A stretch of DNA of 47,353 nucleotides from an uncultured Sulfitobacter sp. Lineage in GTDB: Bacteria > Pseudomonadota > Alphaproteobacteria > Rhodobacterales > Rhodobacteraceae. Below the pieces are notes generated by a model, which worked only from the letters and a program-made list of their open reading frames with translations, ran no database searches and had not been told where the DNA came from. Positions 15,874 through 23,669 of this stretch are shown here, one piece after another. The translations under genes and the position numbers were made by a program. Each line of letters starts with the position of its first letter. Position 1 is the stretch's first letter. The stretch spans positions 1 through 47,353 of the forward strand of contig CAKZPD010000035.1 in NCBI GenBank assembly GCA_937138475.1, read 5' to 3'.

Positions 15874-16181
15874 TCACCCCCTGATATTTGATCGCCAGAG
15901 CTCGCCGCGCGGTTCCCGCGTGGTTTTTCGCTGCAATCTTGATTTGCGACAAAAAAGGGCCCACCTGTTGGGGGCCCCAAACGATGCGGGAGCAGATGAT
16001 AACAAAAGAAGACGCCAAGGGCGTTCGGGCTATTGCATCGCCCGCCACGGCGCATTCGTGCATCGCCAAAAGCCAAAGACCCGCACCGCTTGCGCGGCAT
16101 TGCGGTCACGGCTGGCCCTTTCGCCCAGGGTTCCTTGGGCGGCGGCTTCAGGGGTTGCTGATCACCGCCGCAGACAAAGGA
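15874..16181. other. Intergenic region between tRNA-Gln and dmmC
   Basis: No supported gene in about 308 bp. The only clear element is the minus-strand terminator at 15951-15977. No direct repeat of the tRNA 3' end was noticed that would mark an integration site. Confidence 0.5.
15951..15977 (-). terminator. Intrinsic terminator of the dmmDABC operon
   Basis: Read on the minus strand, GGGCCC (15977-15972) pairs with GGGCCC (15962-15957), a 9-nt loop between them. Six T follow immediately (15956-15951). It lies about 200 bp past the dmmC stop. Confidence 0.7.
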
Positions 16182-17255
16182 TTACCGCCCCATGTCCAAG
16201 GGGGGTTCTGTTTCAAGGTCGGGCCAAATGCCTGGGCTGGTGGGTCGCCCGTCGTCGTATTGACCGAGATAATCCAGCATCATCGGGCGGTTTGCGATGA
16301 AGCCTTTGTAAGTTGCCAGTTCATCCGGCAAATCGCGCACGACGCGGTGCAGGCGCCGGCCCCATTTGGGCACCGATACGATATCCTGAAACGCGATCAG
16401 ATAGCAGCGGATGGGAAACAGCAGGGCGTTGGATCGGGGCAGACGAAAGAAGGTCTGCAATTCCACGCGCAGATGCTGTTTCGCCCCGATATTTTCGGGG
16501 GTCAGCGTGGTCTTCTGGATGCCCCATTTGTGATAGTTCTCGGGCGAGGTATCAAGCAGCGGATTGACCGTCATCGTCCAGTTCAGGCGCCGCGCCGGTG
16601 CCCCCTGCTGAACATTCAACAAGAATTTTAGCGCACGCTTGAAGATACCAAGCTCATGCGCCATCGGCACCGGTGCGTGCCATTCAAAGAAGTTCATGCC
16701 GATATCGAAATCAAGCGACCAATCCGCCTGGGTCGTTACCGTGCCTGCATCCATCCAAAGCATCTCGTCGCGCTGATCAAGCACGGCAAAATCACCCTGT
16801 GTCTGGCGGGTGATATATTCCAGCGGGCCGCAGGGCAGGGTGGTTTCATCAAGAAAGGTAAAGCTGTGATCAATGCCCATGGGTTTGTTGACCCAGCGCC
16901 ACCGCTTTCCGTCGCGATGCAGCTCAAACAGATCGGGATAATCCTCGGACTTGCACGTCATGATCAGTTCAAGGGTATCCCAGCCCGCCAGCGTCATATG
17001 TGGCAAAGATTGGCACCGCAGCGGATCCTCGGCCAAAACGATTGCCCGGTCCTCCATTTCGGCCAGGTAATGTTCGTCGACATCAAACCGTTTTTCGTAA
17101 ACCGAACCGGGGGGGCCACCGCGGTGCTGCTCCATGTTTACCGAATACATATAGCTGTCTTCGTGAAACGGGAACGGAAACCGCTTGATCGCCCAGTCCG
17201 AATTGCGGAACGAATAATCGTCGCGAAAGGTTTCTTTGTTGAATTGAATGGTCAT
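16182..17255 (-). CDS. dmmC: Dimethylamine monooxygenase subunit DmmC (DUF3445, haem-dependent oxidative N-demethylase alpha-like)
   Basis: This 357-aa protein of the DUF3445 / HODM alpha family is recognised by DWAIKRFPFPFHEDSYMYSVNM near the N-terminus, the central ITRQTQGDFAVLDQRD and the C-terminal LRVELQTFFRLPRSNALLFPIRCYLI. Known family members bind haem in a PAS-like fold and hydroxylate a secondary amine, releasing formaldehyde. It is the last gene of a four-gene operon whose order D-A-B-C matches the dimethylamine monooxygenase operon described in roseobacters. Subunit letters follow that order; some databases label this subunit differently. Substrate: DMA to MMA. Confidence 0.88.
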   Translation of the reverse strand: MTIQFNKETFRDDYSFRNSDWAIKRFPFPFHEDSYMYSVNMEQHRGGPPGSVYEKRFDVDEHYLAEMEDRAIVLAEDPLRCQSLPHMTLAGWDTLELIMTCKSEDYPDLFELHRDGKRWRWVNKPMGIDHSFTFLDETTLPCGPLEYITRQTQGDFAVLDQRDEMLWMDAGTVTTQADWSLDFDIGMNFFEWHAPVPMAHELGIFKRALKFLLNVQQGAPARRLNWTMTVNPLLDTSPENYHKWGIQKTTLTPENIGAKQHLRVELQTFFRLPRSNALLFPIRCYLIAFQDIVSVPKWGRRLHRVVRDLPDELATYKGFIANRPMMLDYLGQYDDGRPTSPGIWPDLETEPPLDMGR

Positions 17256-17266
17256 GTCCTGGCTCC

Positions 17267-18253
17267 TTACCGATCCAGCACAAGCGTCTTGCCGACAAAG
17301 CGGCTGACGCAGGGCATGATTTTCTTGCCGCAGGCGTGGTCATCATCATCCAGCCAATGATCGCGGTGAACAAATTCTCCGTCCGCTTCGACAACATCTG
17401 TTTCGCACTGGCCGCAGGCGCCGCCTCGGCACAAAAAGGGCGCATCAACGCCGCAGCGCTCCATGGCTTCCAGCAGGCTTTCGTGTTCTCCGACCTGAAT
17501 GGTGATATCTGATTTGCACAACCGGACCTCGAAGGGTTTGCCGGGCTGGGGGGCCAGGAACTCTTCTGAATGGACATTCTCGCTGGGCCAGCCGTGCTCG
17601 GCTGCGGTGGTATGAACCCAGTCGATCATACCCTTGGGACCACAGACATAGACATGTGTCCCCAGCGGCTGACCATCCAAAAGATCCTCAAGCCCGATCG
17701 CCTGGTTTTGGTCATCAAAATAAACATGGACCTTGTTGGGGTAATGGCTGCGCAGCTGATCCGCATAGGTGCCCAGGGCTTCGCTCCGACAGGCATAGTG
17801 CAGCTCCCAGTTGCCGTTGGATTGCTCAAGCTGGGCGATCATCGCCATGAACGGCGTGATGCCAATCCCGCCGGCAAGGAACACATGTTTGCGGCCGCGC
17901 AAGTCCAGTGAAAACAGATTGACAGGATAGGTCAACGTCATCGCATCGCCCACCTTGACGTTGCGGTGCATGAACAACGATCCGCCCCGGCCCTGGTCAT
18001 CGCGCCGCACCGATATGGCATAGATTGACGGATCAGACGGATCAGACATCAGCGAATAGGGGTTCAGCCGGGTGCGGCCCTGATCACGCATTTCCACGAC
18101 GGTATGCGCACCGGCGGAAAACGGCGGAAAGGCCGCACCATCAGGGCGGGTGAATTCAAAACGGGTGACCAGATCGTTCAGCGGCACGACCGCCGAAACG
18201 GTCACAGCAATCTTTTCGGCACCGGCTTTGGTATTCTGGGGGGCAGCGGTCAT
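17267..18253 (-). CDS. dmmB: Dimethylamine monooxygenase reductase subunit DmmB
   Basis: This 328-aa NAD(P)H reductase is of the phthalate dioxygenase reductase type: LNPYSLMSDPSD (flavin), LAGGIGITPFMAM (nucleotide), HVYVCGPKGMIDWV, and a C-terminal [2Fe-2S] ferredoxin domain CRGGACGQCETDV with a distal Cys. It passes electrons to the haem oxygenase subunit. The ATG overlaps the dmmA stop by 4 bp and its own stop is 11 bp from dmmC, so all three are coupled. It resembles the reductase at 7793-8752 in layout, but the two are clearly diverged. Confidence 0.88.
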   Translation of the reverse strand: MTAAPQNTKAGAEKIAVTVSAVVPLNDLVTRFEFTRPDGAAFPPFSAGAHTVVEMRDQGRTRLNPYSLMSDPSDPSIYAISVRRDDQGRGGSLFMHRNVKVGDAMTLTYPVNLFSLDLRGRKHVFLAGGIGITPFMAMIAQLEQSNGNWELHYACRSEALGTYADQLRSHYPNKVHVYFDDQNQAIGLEDLLDGQPLGTHVYVCGPKGMIDWVHTTAAEHGWPSENVHSEEFLAPQPGKPFEVRLCKSDITIQVGEHESLLEAMERCGVDAPFLCRGGACGQCETDVVEADGEFVHRDHWLDDDDHACGKKIMPCVSRFVGKTLVLDR

Positions 18254-18858
18254 TTATACAGCTCCACGGGATTTGGCACGTTTCCGGGGTCTTCGGCATC
18301 TATGCAGACGCCCTGAAATGCGGCAAGGCGGCGCGAATAATGATCCCGCACGAATAAATTCAACCCGCAATGCGCGCAGACAAACGGGTCGGTGGTGACA
18401 TTTTCGGTGATGCCCTTGCAGTGAACGCATTGCATGCGGCGCGCGATGGAACCGCGATGCTCGGTCTGGATTGCCGAATGGGGGATACCTGCGGCGGTCG
18501 CCTCGTTCATGGCCTGGCCCATCAGCCCCTCGGTTCCGCAAAGATAAACTTGCAAACCCATATGCGCGTCAGACAGAACACGGCGGATGCGCGGAACCGC
18601 GGCCGCATAGCTGGGGCCTTCGTAATACTGCGCCGGCTTTAACCCACGAAGACGCTCGGACAACCCGGCCCCTGACCCGCTGGGGATATAAATAACATGA
18701 GATTTTGCCATCAACCCGGCGTCTTGCGCGGCAAGGTCAAGGATCGCTTCGGCGCCTTCGGCGTCCGCAATCATCAGATGCGCCTTTCCGGGGCGCGATT
18801 TCAGCGAACCATAGGTCGGACGACTGGCGATACTTTCGGGAAACTGGAATTTCGACAT
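18250..18858 (-). CDS. dmmA: Dimethylamine monooxygenase subunit DmmA
   Basis: This 202-aa protein has an N-terminal part resembling a truncated reductase/nucleotide-binding domain (SHVIYIPSGSGAGLSERL ... LQVYLCGTEGLMGQAM). Its C-terminal zinc-ribbon or rubredoxin-like module has two CxxC pairs (CVHC ... CAHC), then LNLFVRDHYSRRLAAFQGV. This matches the DmmA family of dimethylamine monooxygenases, where it may help electron transfer or assembly. It is preceded on the mRNA by a stable hairpin at 18911-18941 that separates it from dmmD. Confidence 0.82.
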   Translation of the reverse strand: MSKFQFPESIASRPTYGSLKSRPGKAHLMIADAEGAEAILDLAAQDAGLMAKSHVIYIPSGSGAGLSERLRGLKPAQYYEGPSYAAAVPRIRRVLSDAHMGLQVYLCGTEGLMGQAMNEATAAGIPHSAIQTEHRGSIARRMQCVHCKGITENVTTDPFVCAHCGLNLFVRDHYSRRLAAFQGVCIDAEDPGNVPNPVELYK

Positions 18859-18910
18859 CTTGTCGGCTTCTCCATCTTGCTGAAGTGTTGCGCGATCAAG
18901 GAGGCAAACA

Positions 18911-18941
18911 GGGCACCGATTTATCGGCTGGATCGGTGCCC
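18911..18941 (-). promoter_or_regulatory. Intercistronic hairpin between dmmD and dmmA
   Basis: A perfect 10-bp stem (18911-18920 with 18932-18941) with an 11-nt loop sits in the 92-bp gap. In the dmm direction the downstream sequence has few T, so partial termination or mRNA processing is more likely than a full stop. It could set the ratio of DmmD to DmmABC. Confidence 0.5.
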
Positions 18942-18950
18942 TTTTGCCAA

Positions 18951-20096
18951 TCAGCCCTTGGCGGCGCGGATCGCTTTTTCCTTGTCATAAAACGGCATTT
19001 CCTGCGCGGTACAGGCAATTTCGCTTCCGTCTTGATTGCGCACCACAAGCGGTGTTCCGGGCACAGCACAGTCCACAGGCATACGCGCAATGCCGACGTT
19101 ATGCGCGTTCAGATTGGAATTCATCCCAAATGTGACGACCCCCACAGGGGCGCCATCCTTCAGCAGTGTCGCCCCCATATCCGCAGGTGTTGTCCCGTCA
19201 AGCTGGACGCCGTAAATCTTAAAGCGTTCCTTGCCTTGCGCGGCATAATGGTTTTCGGCACCCCGGAAACCGGTTTTCCCAGGCGAGACGGTGAACTCAA
19301 GCCCAAGCTCCCAAAGCGTATCGCCGCACGGTCCATCGGCAAAGGGGAAGGTTTCCGAATTGTCACCGGGATAAAACAACAAATAGCTTTCGGTGCGCAA
19401 CAAATCGAGGGTCGAGAACTGGACCGGCACAATGCCCATGTCCTTGCCGTCCTCAAGGATTTTGTCCCAGATCGCGACGGCGTGGCGGCCCTGGCAGAAA
19501 ATCTCGTATCCGCGTTCACCTGTATATCCTGTCCGCGAAATCATCACGGGCAGGCCAAATAGCTTGGTCTGAAGAATGCCAAAATAGGCAAGGTTGCGAA
19601 TGCCGGGCACATGCTTTTCCAGAAAATCCACCGCGACCGGTCCTTGCAGGGACATATCGTGCAGATCGTCATCGAAAATCATTGAAACGTTCTTGCCCAA
19701 GGCGGCCATGGCAAGGGATTCGTGACCTGTGCCGGTTCCGTGGACCAGCAACCAATTGTTCACCGACAAGCGATAGATCACACAGTCGTCGATGAACTTT
19801 CCCTCATCGTTCAGCATACAGGCATAGACGGCGCGGCCGGGCATCAGCTTGTCGACGTTGCGGGTGGTCGCCCGGTCAATCACCGCTGCGGCATGTGGCC
19901 CGCTTAGGTGGATTTTCTTCAGGCCCGACACATCCATCAGGCCGGCCTTGGTGCGAACGGCAAGGTAATCGGCCTCGGCGCGCGCGTCGGTGTGGTCATA
20001 AAACCACGCGGTTCCCATACCATTCCAGTCTTCAAGTTCGCCGCCGATTGCCGCGTGCCTCGGCGCAAGCGCGGACGATCTATAGATAATGGCCAT
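18951..20096 (-). CDS. dmmD: DmmD, GcvT-like tetrahydrofolate-dependent protein
   Basis: This 381-aa aminomethyltransferase (GcvT)-family protein has AGLMDVSGLKKIHLSGP, DDEGK-type NDEGKFIDDCVIYR, SLQGPVAVDFL, ISRTGYTGERGYEIF and the C-terminal barrel. Family members bind tetrahydrofolate and accept one-carbon units. In roseobacters the homologue is cotranscribed with dmmABC and is thought to capture the formaldehyde released from dimethylamine as methylene-THF. It is first in its operon and divergent from amt across a 239-bp control region. Confidence 0.85.
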   Translation of the reverse strand: MAIIYRSSALAPRHAAIGGELEDWNGMGTAWFYDHTDARAEADYLAVRTKAGLMDVSGLKKIHLSGPHAAAVIDRATTRNVDKLMPGRAVYACMLNDEGKFIDDCVIYRLSVNNWLLVHGTGTGHESLAMAALGKNVSMIFDDDLHDMSLQGPVAVDFLEKHVPGIRNLAYFGILQTKLFGLPVMISRTGYTGERGYEIFCQGRHAVAIWDKILEDGKDMGIVPVQFSTLDLLRTESYLLFYPGDNSETFPFADGPCGDTLWELGLEFTVSPGKTGFRGAENHYAAQGKERFKIYGVQLDGTTPADMGATLLKDGAPVGVVTFGMNSNLNAHNVGIARMPVDCAVPGTPLVVRNQDGSEIACTAQEMPFYDKEKAIRAAKG

Positions 20097-20240
20097 TGCA
20101 GCCTCCCATTATGAATTTCTTGTTTGGGATATTCAGACCCGAGTCGCCGCGAAAATCAATACCTTGGTGCAGATTCTTTTCCTCAAGGGAAAGTTAGCGC
20201 CCCAGATCCAAGGCCGAAATCGCCCCCCGGTCCGAGAGAT

Positions 20241-20280
20241 TGCCCACGAAAAATTGTTGACAGAACAAGTTTTGTGGGCA
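20241..20280. promoter_or_regulatory. Large imperfect palindrome in the dmmD/amt intergenic region
   Basis: The left arm TGCCCACGAAAAATTGTT (20241-20258) and right arm AACAAGTTTTGTGGGCA (20264-20280) are inverted copies, about 16 paired bases around a 5-nt centre. TTGACA (20257-20262), a good -35 box, overlaps the centre and points toward amt. This is the layout of a dimeric operator controlling one or both divergent operons. The bound regulator is unknown; the XRE-cupin and GntR proteins of the cluster are candidates. Confidence 0.6.
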
Positions 20281-20335
20281 CCCATAAGAAAAAAATTTTA
20301 CCAAAAATAAAATTTGCGCAATCAGGGAGGGTGCA

Positions 20336-21709
20336 ATGGACGGCAACTTAAATGCGCTAACGACGGTCTTCGTCGAGTTTTACTACTGGGTAACGGTGGT
20401 GTTCATGTTTCTTATTCATGTGGGGTTCTGCATGTACGAAGTCGGGGCAAGCCGCCGACGGAACCACATGCACACTTTGATGAAAAACGTCATGGTGATC
20501 CCCTTGGTAACGGTTACGTTCTTCTTCTTTGGTTGGTGGATTTATTGGGCGTTCCCCATGTTCCCGTTTTTTGGCGGGCTGAATCATGAAATGGGCAATG
20601 CGAACCTGCCTTGGTCCGAAACAATGGGAACCAACTTGCAGGATCGGATCTCGGGCGTGTTCTGGGCGGCCTTCTTGCTGTTCTCATGGACGGCGGCCTC
20701 CATCGTCTCGGGCGCAGTGATTGAACGCATTCGATCCTCGGCGCTTTGGGTTCACGCGGTGCTTATCGGGTCAGTCTGGTGGATCATCGACGCCGCCTGG
20801 GGCTGGCACTATGGCGGCTGGATGGTCAAATACCTTGGCTATCATGATGCTTATGCTTCGGGCGTTATCCATGCAATCGCAGGGGGGTATGCCTTGGGTG
20901 TGATCATGGTGCTGGGGCCGCGCATTGGCAAATTTGCCGCAGATGGCACCCCGCGCGATATCCCGCCACATAATCCTTGGATGCTGACCATCGGTATCTT
21001 TTTGATCTATACAGGGTTCTGGGGGTTCTATGCGGCGTGCAACGTGCCTGCGATCTCGCCCGAGGTCATAGACGGCCAGATCACCGGCACGACGTGGACA
21101 GCGACGAACATCTATCTGGCGCCCACTTCGCTTTCGGCGATCACCTTCAACTTTTTGATGTCGCTTTCGGGCGGCCTGATGGCGGCCTATGTCGTATCAA
21201 AAGGCGATGCCTTCTGGACATTCTCGGGCGGTCTTGCCGGGATCATTACCGCATCTGCCGGCAACGATTTGTATCACCCAATCCAGGCGATGATCATTGC
21301 CGCAATCGGTGTCGTGTTTGCGTATAAGCTGCACTATTGGGTTGAGCGCAAGTTCAAGCTTGACGATGCGGTGGGCGCGGTTGCCGTGCATGGTTACGCC
21401 GGGTTTATTGGTCTGGTTATCGCCGGCTTTGTTCTTTGGGGCGCGCCATCTTCCCCATACGAAGGCTATGCCGCGATCAACCCGTTGGGGAACACGATCG
21501 GTGCGGTGATCATGTTCGGGGTGCTTGGCTTCTTGCCGGCCTTTATCGTGGCCAAGATCCAGTCGGCCATGGGGGTCTTGCGGATCCCGGAAGAGGTTGA
21601 GCTTCAGGGCCTCGATTACGCCGAGCACCATGCCTACGAAGATGCAAAAGCGGGCATCATCGAAGCAAACAAGGCCCTTCTGGCCTCTAAGGGCACAGCA
21701 GCCAAGTAA
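20336..21709 (+). CDS. amt: Amt-type ammonium/methylamine transporter
   Basis: This 457-aa protein has about eleven membrane spans, typical of Amt/Mep. The twin pore histidines are present in altered surroundings: ASGVIHAIAGGYALG in the middle and VAVHGYAGFIGLVIAGF near the C-terminal third. It lacks the usual DFAGGxVVH spelling, so it belongs to a diverged branch. GGGAGG precedes the ATG. It shares a transcript with a 71-aa single-span protein and then mgsABC, which fits uptake of monomethylamine for GmaS; ammonium is the other possible substrate. No GlnK gene adjoins it, which is unusual for ammonium-dedicated amt loci. Confidence 0.85.
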   Translation: MDGNLNALTTVFVEFYYWVTVVFMFLIHVGFCMYEVGASRRRNHMHTLMKNVMVIPLVTVTFFFFGWWIYWAFPMFPFFGGLNHEMGNANLPWSETMGTNLQDRISGVFWAAFLLFSWTAASIVSGAVIERIRSSALWVHAVLIGSVWWIIDAAWGWHYGGWMVKYLGYHDAYASGVIHAIAGGYALGVIMVLGPRIGKFAADGTPRDIPPHNPWMLTIGIFLIYTGFWGFYAACNVPAISPEVIDGQITGTTWTATNIYLAPTSLSAITFNFLMSLSGGLMAAYVVSKGDAFWTFSGGLAGIITASAGNDLYHPIQAMIIAAIGVVFAYKLHYWVERKFKLDDAVGAVAVHGYAGFIGLVIAGFVLWGAPSSPYEGYAAINPLGNTIGAVIMFGVLGFLPAFIVAKIQSAMGVLRIPEEVELQGLDYAEHHAYEDAKAGIIEANKALLASKGTAAK

Positions 21710-21719
21710 GGAGAGAACA

Positions 21720-21935
21720 ATGTCTACTATCGGATATGAAAGCTGGGCCGTTGATCTGGCCGAAGTGGGGGCGATCTACCCGTTTCAGGGGTGGGAAATA
21801 CCCATGACAATTGTCGGCGTGATCTTTTGGCTTGGATGGCATCGCATCCAATTCGTCCGCGAGAACGAGCACCTTGAGAAGGCGCGCAAGATGGGCGACC
21901 CAGAAAAGGTTGCGCAGCAGCTGGACAGATACTGA
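21720..21935 (+). CDS. Small single-span membrane protein of the amt operon
   Basis: This 71-aa protein has one hydrophobic span (about residues 27-42, WEIPMTIVGVIFWLGW), then a basic-acidic helix (HRIQFVRENEHLEKARKMGDPEKVAQQLDRY) with coiled-coil-like spacing. It starts 10 nt after amt with AAGGAG as ribosome site, so coupled expression is likely. Codon use matches the neighbours. I recognise no family. Position and topology suggest a partner or regulator of the Amt permease. Confidence 0.75.
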   Translation: MSTIGYESWAVDLAEVGAIYPFQGWEIPMTIVGVIFWLGWHRIQFVRENEHLEKARKMGDPEKVAQQLDRY

Positions 21936-21948
21936 TCCTGCAACACCG

Positions 21949-21972
21949 GTGCGGGCGGTTATCTGCCCGCAC
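21949..21972 (+). terminator. Hairpin between the small membrane protein and mgsA
   Basis: GTGCGGGC (21949-21956) pairs with GCCCGCAC (21965-21972) over an 8-nt loop, followed by TATTTG. A partial terminator here would separate amt from mgsABC. The next 110 bp are AT-richer and may carry an mgsA promoter (TTGCAC near 22004 is a weak candidate). Confidence 0.5.
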
Positions 21973-22083
21973 TATTTGACCGACAGGAAATAATTATTCA
22001 CTACAGTTGCACTTGGAAAGCGCCGGTGCTAGCGTTTTTGGCAGGGCCCCAAAGGGCAGAATCAAAGAGTGGAGCAAACGCAA

Positions 22084-22980
22084 ATGTGCGGGATTGTTGG
22101 ACTATTCATAAAAGATAAAGCGCTTGAGCCGCAGCTGGGCAAAATGCTGACTGACATGCTGATCACCATGACAGATCGCGGGCCGGACAGCGCCGGCATT
22201 GCCATCTATGGCGACAAGAGCGCCGGCAAAGCCAAGCTGACAGTTCAGTCTGACGATTCAGCGGTGGCCTTTGCCGATCTGGCGGAAACGCTGTCGGACC
22301 GGCTGGGCGCCAAAGTGTCGCTGACCCGCAAGGACACCCATGCGGTGCTGGATGTTCCGGCCGACCAAATCGCCCAGGCGCGCGCCGCCTTGGCCGAGAT
22401 CGCACCGGGTGTTCGGGTGATGTCCTCTGGCGAAGCCATCGAAATATACAAAGAGGTCGGCCTGCCCAAAGATGTGGCGGCCCGGTTCGACGTTTCATCA
22501 ATGGGCGGCACCCATGGCATCGGCCACACCCGTATGGCCACTGAATCTGCGGTGACCACAATGGGCGCGCATCCCTTTAACACCGGTCCTGATCAATGCC
22601 TGGTGCATAATGGGTCGCTGTCCAACCATAATTCGCTTCGGCGCAAGCTGCGGCGTGACGGGGTTCATATCGAAACCGAAAACGACACCGAGGTGGGCGC
22701 CGCCTATCTGACGTGGCGGATGAAGAACGGCGCGACCTTGGGCGAGGCGCTGGAAAGCTCATTGGTTGATCTGGATGGGTTCTTTACCTTTGTGGTCGGC
22801 ACCGAAGACGGGTTCGGTGTGGTCCGCGACCCCATCGCCTGCAAACCTGCCGTCATGGCCGAAACCGATCAATATGTCGCCTTTGGCAGCGAATATCGCG
22901 CCTTGGTGAACCTGCCGGGTATCGAAGACGCACGCGTCTGGGAGCCCGAACCCGCAACTGTTTACTTCTGGAACCACTGA
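22084..22980 (+). CDS. mgsA: N-methylglutamate synthase subunit A (class II glutamine amidotransferase)
   Basis: This 298-aa protein starts MCGIVGLF, which puts Cys at position 2 as the N-terminal nucleophile once Met is removed. The longer reading from 22069 would block this. GHTRMATES, PFNTGPDQCLVHNGSLSNHNSLRRKL and SLVDLDGFFTFVVG are the Ntn amidotransferase motifs. In the N-methylglutamate pathway this subunit releases methylamine from gamma-glutamylmethylamide for transfer to 2-oxoglutarate by MgsC. Called mgsA and not glxB because gmaS, amt and the dmm/tdm genes surround it. Confidence 0.88.
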   Translation: MCGIVGLFIKDKALEPQLGKMLTDMLITMTDRGPDSAGIAIYGDKSAGKAKLTVQSDDSAVAFADLAETLSDRLGAKVSLTRKDTHAVLDVPADQIAQARAALAEIAPGVRVMSSGEAIEIYKEVGLPKDVAARFDVSSMGGTHGIGHTRMATESAVTTMGAHPFNTGPDQCLVHNGSLSNHNSLRRKLRRDGVHIETENDTEVGAAYLTWRMKNGATLGEALESSLVDLDGFFTFVVGTEDGFGVVRDPIACKPAVMAETDQYVAFGSEYRALVNLPGIEDARVWEPEPATVYFWNH

Positions 22981-22981
22981 T

Positions 22982-23659
22982 ATGCAGACATTTGATCTTG
23001 CGGCCGAGGGGCTGCGCAAACTGAACGCGACGCTTCACGCGCAGACCGCATCGACAAATCAGACCAGTTGGGAAATCGTCAATCCAAAGGGCAGCCATGC
23101 AATTGCTGTCGGGCTTGATGCGCCAATGGAGGTCAACGTCAAAGGGTCCACCGGATATTATTGCGCGGGAATGAACAAGCAGGCCACCGTTCATGTGCAT
23201 GGCTCTGCCGGGCCGGGCGTGGCCGAAAACATGATGAGCGGCACAGTGATCATCGACGGCGACGCCAGCCAATATGCCGGGGCAACCGGGCATGGCGGCA
23301 CGCTGATCATCAAGGGCAATGCCAGCTCGCGATGTGGGATATCGATGAAGGGCATCGACATCATTGTGCATGGCAACATCGGCCACATGAGCGCCTTCAT
23401 GGCGCAGTCGGGCAATCTGGTTGTGTGCGGTGACGCCGGTGATGCGCTTGGGGATTCCCTTTACGAGGCACGGCTTTTTGTGCGCGGCAACGTGAAATCG
23501 CTGGGCGCGGACTGTATCGAAAAAGAGATGCGCCCCGAACACATCGAATTGCTGACAGAACTGTTGGCGCGCGGCGGTTGTGACGCCAAACCGGAAGAGT
23601 TCAAACGCTATGGCTCGGCCCGGCAGCTGTATAATTTCAAACCTGACAACGCTTACTGA
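22982..23659 (+). CDS. mgsB: N-methylglutamate synthase subunit B (GXGXG domain)
   Basis: This 225-aa protein is made almost entirely of the right-handed beta-helix found at the C-terminus of glutamate synthase large subunits. It shows repeating G-x-G turns such as GSAGPGVAENMMSGTVIIDGDASQYAGATGHGGTL (read in segments) and GDAGDALGDSLYEARLFVRG. It has no catalytic residues of its own and acts as the central scaffold between the amidotransferase and FMN subunits. It begins 1 nt after the mgsA stop. Confidence 0.88.
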   Translation: MQTFDLAAEGLRKLNATLHAQTASTNQTSWEIVNPKGSHAIAVGLDAPMEVNVKGSTGYYCAGMNKQATVHVHGSAGPGVAENMMSGTVIIDGDASQYAGATGHGGTLIIKGNASSRCGISMKGIDIIVHGNIGHMSAFMAQSGNLVVCGDAGDALGDSLYEARLFVRGNVKSLGADCIEKEMRPEHIELLTELLARGGCDAKPEEFKRYGSARQLYNFKPDNAY

Positions 23660-23669
23660 AAGTGCGCAG

